Source of the DNA: Nitrospirota bacterium | Lineage (GTDB): Bacteria; Nitrospirota; Thermodesulfovibrionia; Thermodesulfovibrionales; Magnetobacteriaceae | Direction: 5' to 3' | Length of the DNA: 64,000 bases | Assembly: GCA_015233725.1 (NCBI GenBank) | Contig: JADFXD010000003.1 | Location: 1-64,000 of the forward strand | Shown here: in pieces, positions 58,680 to 64,000 of the stretch | Position numbering within the stretch: the first letter of the stretch is position 1 | How the letters are laid out: each line of letters begins with the position of its first letter | Made by a program: the position numbers and the translations under genes | Notes under the pieces: generated by a model | What the model saw: only the letters and a program-made list of their open reading frames with translations | What the model was told of the DNA's origin: nothing | The model's database searches: none

Positions 58680-59307
58680 CATAGACCATCCTCTGATATC
58701 GATGTTTGTCCTTATCAGCTTCTTGTCGGTTGTGCCATCGATGCTTGTGATGTTTACGTCTTTTACGCGTGTTGTCATTGTGTTGTCCTTCCTGAGACAG
58801 GCCATCGGCGCACAGCAGATACCGCCAAACGTTGTGGTCATCGGGCTGTCAATATTTATAACGCTGTTTGTAATGAGCCCCATTATAGACGTCCTGGCAA
58901 AGGACTCGATAACCCCGCTGATCGATAAAAAAATAACCCTCGGCGAGGCCTTAAAACGCGCCGAAGACCCCGTCAAGGGCTTTATGCTCCGGCAGACAAG
59001 GGAGAAAGACCTGGCGTTGTTTATGAGACTGTCAAAGATGGATACACCCCAGAAACCAATGGATACGCCTATCAAGATCGTTGTGCCCGCCTTTGCAATC
59101 AGCGAGCTTAAGACGTCCTTCGAGATGGGCTTTTTGTTGTACCTGCCCTTTATTATAATAGACATGGTGGTGGCCAGCGTGATGCTCTCCATGGGTATGA
59201 TGATGGTGCCCCCGGTGATGATCTCTCTGCCCTTTAAACTCCTGCTGTTTGTCCTAGTTGATGGCTGGAACCTCGTAGTGGGTACGCTGGTGAGGAGCTT
59301 TCAATGA
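58660..59307 (+). CDS. fliP: Flagellar export protein FliP
   Basis: PSMLVMFTSFTRVVIVLSFLRQAIGAQQIPPN. Confidence 0.96.
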   Translation: MNNNVFNIDHPLISMFVLISFLSVVPSMLVMFTSFTRVVIVLSFLRQAIGAQQIPPNVVVIGLSIFITLFVMSPIIDVLAKDSITPLIDKKITLGEALKRAEDPVKGFMLRQTREKDLALFMRLSKMDTPQKPMDTPIKIVVPAFAISELKTSFEMGFLLYLPFIIIDMVVASVMLSMGMMMVPPVMISLPFKLLLFVLVDGWNLVVGTLVRSFQ

Positions 59308-59573
59308 CAGTAGAGATCGTAAGGGACATCTCCGCTGAGGTGTTTAAGACGCTGCTGATGGTGGCCGGCCCGATGCTCATGGTGAGCATGGTGGTTGGCC
59401 TGCTGGTGAGCTTCTTTCAGGCCATTACCCAGATACAGGAATTTACCCTTACCTTCGTCCCAAAGATACTAGCCGTCTTTGCCTGTATCTTCATCCTGAT
59501 GCCGTGGCTGGCCCGTACCATGATCCACTTTACGGTCACCCTAATAGAAAAACTGCCGGAGTACGCCAAATGA
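59304..59573 (+). CDS. fliQ: Flagellar export protein FliQ
   Basis: VAGPMLMVSMVVGLLVSFFQAITQIQEFTLTFVPKI. Confidence 0.96.
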   Translation: MTVEIVRDISAEVFKTLLMVAGPMLMVSMVVGLLVSFFQAITQIQEFTLTFVPKILAVFACIFILMPWLARTMIHFTVTLIEKLPEYAK

Positions 59574-59612
59574 TGGATTTCCTGATTATGGATATGGATG
59601 TAATTTATAAGA

Positions 59613-59702
59613 GTAGGATTGAGCATTATGGGGTCAAGGGCACTGGTGCCCTTGCAGGGGGGGTCGAGGGGGGGGCAGCGCCGCCCCCCTTCTTTGCCTT
59701 TG
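59613..59702 (+). repeat. Interspersed double-hairpin element, class I, between fliQ and fliR
   Basis: taggattgagcattatggggtcaagggcactggtgcccttgcagggggggtcgaggggggggcagcgccgccccccttcttt. Confidence 0.92.
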
Positions 59703-59706
59703 AAGA

Positions 59707-60494
59707 TGCTTATGAATAACAATCTGATGGAGCTGATCAACTCGGCGCTTGTCTCCAGGCAGATAGCGAAGTTTGTGTTTATACTGCTGCGGGTGAGTAT
59801 CTTTATGGCGATGATACCGTTGTTTAGCACCAAGAACTCACCGGCGCAGTTTAAGCTCGCCATCGCGGTGGCCCTGGCGTTTGTGCTGACGCCGGTGGTG
59901 CAGTTTGAGGTAAAAGAGGGTAATTACTTTGGCCTGATAGCACGGGAGATCATACTGGCGATGCTCATGGGCAGCGCCGTGAGACTTGTCTTCGTCGCCG
60001 TGGAGATGGCAGGCCAGATGATGAGTAACGGCATGGCCCTCTCTATCGCAACCAGCTTTGACCCCGAGTTTGGTCAATCCGCGGAGATATCCAGGCTGTT
60101 TAGCATCCTGGTAACGCTCCTGTTCTTTGCCATTAATGCCCACCACGACGTCATATACATATTCGCAAAGAGCTTTGAGATCATACCCCCTGGTCAGGTA
60201 AACATCAATGCCATGATGATAAACGAAATATTTGGCGGCTTTAAGGTCTTTATCATTGCCATCAAGATGGGGGCTCCGGTGATGATCGTAATGGTGGTGT
60301 TGAACTTCCTGCTTGGGTTTCTGTATAAGGCCTCACCGCAGATAAACATATTCTTTGTGAGCTTCCCACTGTTTATCTTCGTAGGCTTTGCGATCATGAT
60401 ACTGTCCGTGCCCACCTTCTTTCAGTTAGCAATCGGCGTGATCGAGGACATGAAATATGAAATGCACAAGATTCTCCAACTGGGTAAGGTGTAA
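59707..60494 (+). CDS. fliR: Flagellar export protein FliR (start corrected from ORF-track 59619)
   Basis: MNNNLMELINSALVSRQIAKFVFILLRVSIFMAMIPLF; upstream residues of the long ORF are encoded by the repeat. Confidence 0.92.
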
Positions 60495-61528
60495 TGCCAG
60501 AACAAGACGAGAGATCGGAACAGGCCACGCCGCGGCGGCGGCAGAGGGCAAGAGAGAAGGGACAGGTCGCCAAGAGCCGTGAGGTCACCTCCCTGGCAGG
60601 TATGGCAGGCGTGTTGTTGGTGCTGCACTTTGGCGGTAACTATGTCTTTACCGGCATGTCAGATATGCTCACCAAGTTTCTCAGCTTCCAGTATGGGATG
60701 GACCCCTTTACCGCCACGAGGGTTGCCCTGGTAAAGGTCATTACACTGCTTATGCCTTTCTTCGTCACCGTCATGGCGTTGGCGGTGTTCTCTGACGTTG
60801 CCCAGGTGGGGTTCTTCCTTAAGCCACTGGAGTTTAACCTCGCCAAGCTCAACCCGCTGAGTGGCCTGCAGAGGTTGTTCTCTTTTAACGGCCTCATTGA
60901 TTTCTTAAAGTCGTTGCTGAAGTTTCTGGCCGGCGGGATTATCTTCTATCAGGTGATTAAACATGATATCTACAAACTGCCCTACGTCTCGACGTTGGAT
61001 TTCAGGGAGCTAGCCACAACAGCGGTGGATTTTTTAAAGGAGGCCCTCCTGTATGGCTTTTTGTATCTGTTTATAGTGGCCGCGGTAAGCTATATCTTTG
61101 AGAAATGGAGGTTTGAGAAATCCATCAAGATGAGCAAGGAAGAGATAAAAGAGGAATTTAAGGAGACCGAGGGCGACCCAAAGGTAAAGTCAAGGATCAG
61201 GAGCATCCAGAGAGAACAGGCAAGGAAACGTATGATGGCAGAGGTGCCCAAGGCCACCGTGATCATAACAAACCCCACGCACCTGGCCGTCGCCCTGAGA
61301 TACAATGACAAGGAGATGGCCGCCCCAAAGATAATCGCAAAGGGCAGCGGCTACGTCGCCGAAAGGCTCAGGGAGATCGGAAAGGAACACAAGATACCGA
61401 TAGTTGAAGACAGACCCCTGGCCAGGACACTGTTTAAGCTCGAGGTCAATAGCTTCATCCCGCCTGAACTCTACAAGGCAGTCGCAAAGATATTGGCCTA
61501 CATATTCAGAATCAGGAGCGTCGCATGA
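60494..61528 (+). CDS. flhB: Flagellar export protein FlhB
   Basis: SEQATPRRRQRAREKGQVAKSREV; autocleavage motif NPTHLAVALRY. Confidence 0.97.
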   Translation: MPEQDERSEQATPRRRQRAREKGQVAKSREVTSLAGMAGVLLVLHFGGNYVFTGMSDMLTKFLSFQYGMDPFTATRVALVKVITLLMPFFVTVMALAVFSDVAQVGFFLKPLEFNLAKLNPLSGLQRLFSFNGLIDFLKSLLKFLAGGIIFYQVIKHDIYKLPYVSTLDFRELATTAVDFLKEALLYGFLYLFIVAAVSYIFEKWRFEKSIKMSKEEIKEEFKETEGDPKVKSRIRSIQREQARKRMMAEVPKATVIITNPTHLAVALRYNDKEMAAPKIIAKGSGYVAERLREIGKEHKIPIVEDRPLARTLFKLEVNSFIPPELYKAVAKILAYIFRIRSVA

Positions 61529-61544
61529 CAAACATCGTGGCCAT

Positions 61545-61633
61545 AAGGGAAAGAAAGAAGGGGGGCGGCTCCGCCCCCCCCTCAGCCCCCCCCTGCAAGG
61601 GCACCAGTGCCCTTGACCCCTTAATGCTCAGGG
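61545..61633 (-). repeat. Interspersed double-hairpin element, class I, between flhB and flhA
   Basis: aaagaaggggggcggctccgcccccccctcagcccccccctgcaagggcaccagtgcccttgaccccttaatgctca. Confidence 0.92.
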
Positions 61634-61742
61634 TTGTGCCGTGGTTCTTTTGGTTCATAGTTCGGCCAAAAAGAAGTGCTATTGAACCCTTAATTTTTAT
61701 TTTACTTGTAATCAATTTTATTGTAGAGAGGGGGAGAAATCA

Positions 61743-63791
61743 TTGAATATGGATTTTGTGTTAAGGTTATTGAGAGAAAGGGCTGAGGTTCTGGTCTCAG
61801 TGGCGGTGGTGGCGATATTGGGGGTGATGCTCTTGCCGTTGCCTCCGATCCTGCTTGACCTGTTGTTGTCGATATCGATAGCGCTTGCGGTGGTGATAAT
61901 CATCACCAGTGTGTATGTACAGAAGCCGCTTGATTTCTCCGTATTTCCAACTCTATTGCTGATAACCACGTTGTATCGTCTGTCGCTCAACATTGCCTCG
62001 GCGAGGTTGGTCTTGTTAAAGGGGCATGAGGGGATAGATGCCGCCGGGACGGTCATTATGTCTTTTGGTAACTTTGTGGTTGGCGGTAATTATGCCGTTG
62101 GTCTTATCATATTTTTGATACTGGTGATAGTCAACTTTGTGGTTATCACAAAGGGTTCTGGTAGGATAGCCGAGGTTGCGGCGAGGTTTACCCTGGATGC
62201 CATGCCCGGCAAGCAGATGGCCATTGATGCCGATCTCAATGCCGGTCTGATAAACGAAAAGGATGCCAGACGCAGGCGTGAGACCATAGCTCAGGAGGCG
62301 GACTTCTATGGCGCAATGGATGGTGCAAGCAAGTTCGTCAGAGGGGATGCCATAGCGGGTCTTATCATAACGGCCATAAATATATTTGGCGGTCTGATAA
62401 TAGGGGTCCTGCAGAGGGGAATGCCCATCATGGATGCGCTAAAGACCTATACGATCCTGACCGTTGGCGATGGCCTGGTGACACAGATACCGGCGTTGCT
62501 TATATCCACTGCGGCCGGTATAGTGGTCAGCCGTGCCGGCAAGGACTCCGACATGGGGCAGGACATAGCCAAGCAGGTGTTGATCAATCCTAAGGCGTTG
62601 TTTACGACCTCGGGTATACTGTTTGCCCTTGCCATGGTGCCGGGTCTGCCGCACCTGCCGTTTCTACTCATAGCGTCATCGGCGGCTGGTTTTGCCTATC
62701 TGGTGGGTACGATCGAAAAGAAGGAGGCCGCGGCGGCTGCGGCGCCCAAGGAGGCCATCGCGGAGGAGCCCAGGATCGAGAGCTTCCTTGAGCTTGACCC
62801 CCTTACGCTAGAGATCGGCTATGGGCTAATCCCCCTGGTGGAGGAGACCAAGGGCGAGCTGCTGTCCAAGATAAAGGCAATGAGGAGACAGGTGGCCAAG
62901 GAGATAGGCTTTGTCATCCCTCCCGTTCATATACGCGATAATCTTCAGTTGAGACCCCATGAGTACAGCTTTATGATCAGGGGGATAGAGATAGCGCGCA
63001 ACGAGGTCATGATGGGCTACTGGCTGGCTGTGGCCGCCGATGAGGCGGAAAAGATAGAGGGAGTCCCCGCCAGGGAACCAGCCTTTGGACTGCCCGCCTA
63101 CTGGATAGATGAGCAAACCGTCCAGAGGGCCCAGGTGGAGGGCTACATGGTGGTGGATACGCCAACCGTGATCGCCACACACCTGACCGAGCTGATCAGG
63201 AAGTCCAGTTGGGAGCTCCTGAGTCGCTCCGAGGTACAGAACATCCTCGATAACGTGTCCAAGAGCTATCCCAAGCTCGTTGACGAGCTGATCCCCGCGC
63301 ACATTACCCTGGGCGGGGTGCAACGCATACTCCAGGGCCTGCTAAAAGAAAGGGTGCCCATTAATGATATAATAAGCATACTGGAGACCGTGATCGACTA
63401 CGCCCCATCGGTAAAGGACACGGAGATGCTTACAGAGCTGGTGAGACAGTCACTATCACGACATATCACCAAGCAGTACTCCACCCAGGATGGCAACGTG
63501 CCGGTCTTTACCCTGGACCCAAGGTTTGAGACCATGCTCTCTAGGAGCGTGCAGACCGGAGAGGCTATAAACCCGGACGTGGTCAACAGGATAGTGAGAG
63601 GGATTGAAAACCTGATAAACAGCGACAGCTTTAAAGGCGTTCAACCGGTAATACTGTGCTCCTCGCATGTGAGGAGATATCTAAGGAAACTTGTGGAGAA
63701 ATTTATACCATCGGTGGTGGTGCTGTCCAACGCGGAGATTTCCTCTACGGCAAGACTATACTCATTAGGAGTGGTAAGGTATGAAGATTAA
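61743..63791 (+). CDS. flhA: Flagellar export protein FlhA
   Basis: FPTLLLITTLYRLSLNIASARLVLL, FTLDAMPGKQMAIDADLNAGLI. Confidence 0.97.
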   Translation: MNMDFVLRLLRERAEVLVSVAVVAILGVMLLPLPPILLDLLLSISIALAVVIIITSVYVQKPLDFSVFPTLLLITTLYRLSLNIASARLVLLKGHEGIDAAGTVIMSFGNFVVGGNYAVGLIIFLILVIVNFVVITKGSGRIAEVAARFTLDAMPGKQMAIDADLNAGLINEKDARRRRETIAQEADFYGAMDGASKFVRGDAIAGLIITAINIFGGLIIGVLQRGMPIMDALKTYTILTVGDGLVTQIPALLISTAAGIVVSRAGKDSDMGQDIAKQVLINPKALFTTSGILFALAMVPGLPHLPFLLIASSAAGFAYLVGTIEKKEAAAAAAPKEAIAEEPRIESFLELDPLTLEIGYGLIPLVEETKGELLSKIKAMRRQVAKEIGFVIPPVHIRDNLQLRPHEYSFMIRGIEIARNEVMMGYWLAVAADEAEKIEGVPAREPAFGLPAYWIDEQTVQRAQVEGYMVVDTPTVIATHLTELIRKSSWELLSRSEVQNILDNVSKSYPKLVDELIPAHITLGGVQRILQGLLKERVPINDIISILETVIDYAPSVKDTEMLTELVRQSLSRHITKQYSTQDGNVPVFTLDPRFETMLSRSVQTGEAINPDVVNRIVRGIENLINSDSFKGVQPVILCSSHVRRYLRKLVEKFIPSVVVLSNAEISSTARLYSLGVVRYED

Positions 63792-64000
63792 GAAATATCA
63801 GGCTAAGACCTTCGCGGAGGCCCTCGTGTTAGTCAAGAAGGAACTTAGCGAGGACGCCATAATCCTCTCAACGGAGGAAAAAGGCGGAGACAACCCCTTT
63901 GTCGAGGTAACAGCAGCCGTTGACTACGACATCAATAAAATAAGACCCCTAAACGACAAGAGAGAGGTACAAAAAAGTCACCTCAAAAAAGACACCACCA
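63781..64000 (+). CDS. flhF: Flagellar biosynthesis GTPase FlhF, N-terminal part (truncated by window)
   Basis: MKIKKYQAKTFAEALVLVKKELSEDAIILSTEEKGG, overlapping the flhA end. Confidence 0.9.
   Translation, partial: MKIKKYQAKTFAEALVLVKKELSEDAIILSTEEKGGDNPFVEVTAAVDYDINKIRPLNDKREVQKSHLKKDTT

Noticed and set aside
59619-59706. Repeat-encoded N-terminal extension of FliR ([24 protein letters not shown]...) as genuine protein
   Set aside because: Same peptide GSRALVPLQ arises wherever the repeat is translated (e.g. 1695-1877, 19088-19411, 61512-61715); FliR homology begins after 59707.
1-64000. tRNA or rRNA genes, prophage, transposase or restriction/defence genes
   Set aside because: None recognised on reading either strand; not excluded for very small or degenerate genes.

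Overview
This 64 kb window looks like bacterial chromosome from a motile, piliated Gram-negative bacterium; taxonomy cannot be fixed from sequence alone. Recognisable content: hflX; three MCPs (two with C-terminal CZB-like domains); a GGDEF/EAL protein; a CheC/CheX-like protein; a C10-protease/beta-gamma-crystallin-like/repeat surface protein; a pse-type nonulosonate cluster (cytidylyltransferase, pseC, pseB); cheY-STAS-cheA-mcp; two large PilY1-like genes flanking a tandem pair of coiled-coil nuclease-like genes; a minor-pilin operon; dnaE-accA; two hybrid histidine kinase loci; purC; a multi-GAF protein; a UbiA-family prenyltransferase; a GT9 glycosyltransferase; and fliLMNOPQR-flhBA-flhF (flhF truncated by the window end). 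No tRNA, rRNA or CRISPR array was recognised. The main unexplained signals are: (1) a 14-bp tandem repeat between the apparent start codon and signal peptide of the second pilY1, out of frame here, i.e. a candidate phase-variation switch; (2) a family of about 15 interspersed double-hairpin elements with compensatory stem changes and purine/pyrimidine arms, in intergenic regions including inside the fli/flh operon; (3) a related hairpin in frame inside pseC as an apparent 30-aa insertion; (4) a purC remnant with an internal deletion at a microhomology, sitting just upstream of the GAF gene; (5) perfect 30-bp and 47-bp inverted repeats, the former flanking a histidine kinase whose response-regulator partner survives only as a stub; (6) a promoter-like block shared by three pilus-related loci; (7) a frameshifted toxin-like ORF. 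All are sequence-reading observations; homology calls were made by eye without database searches.
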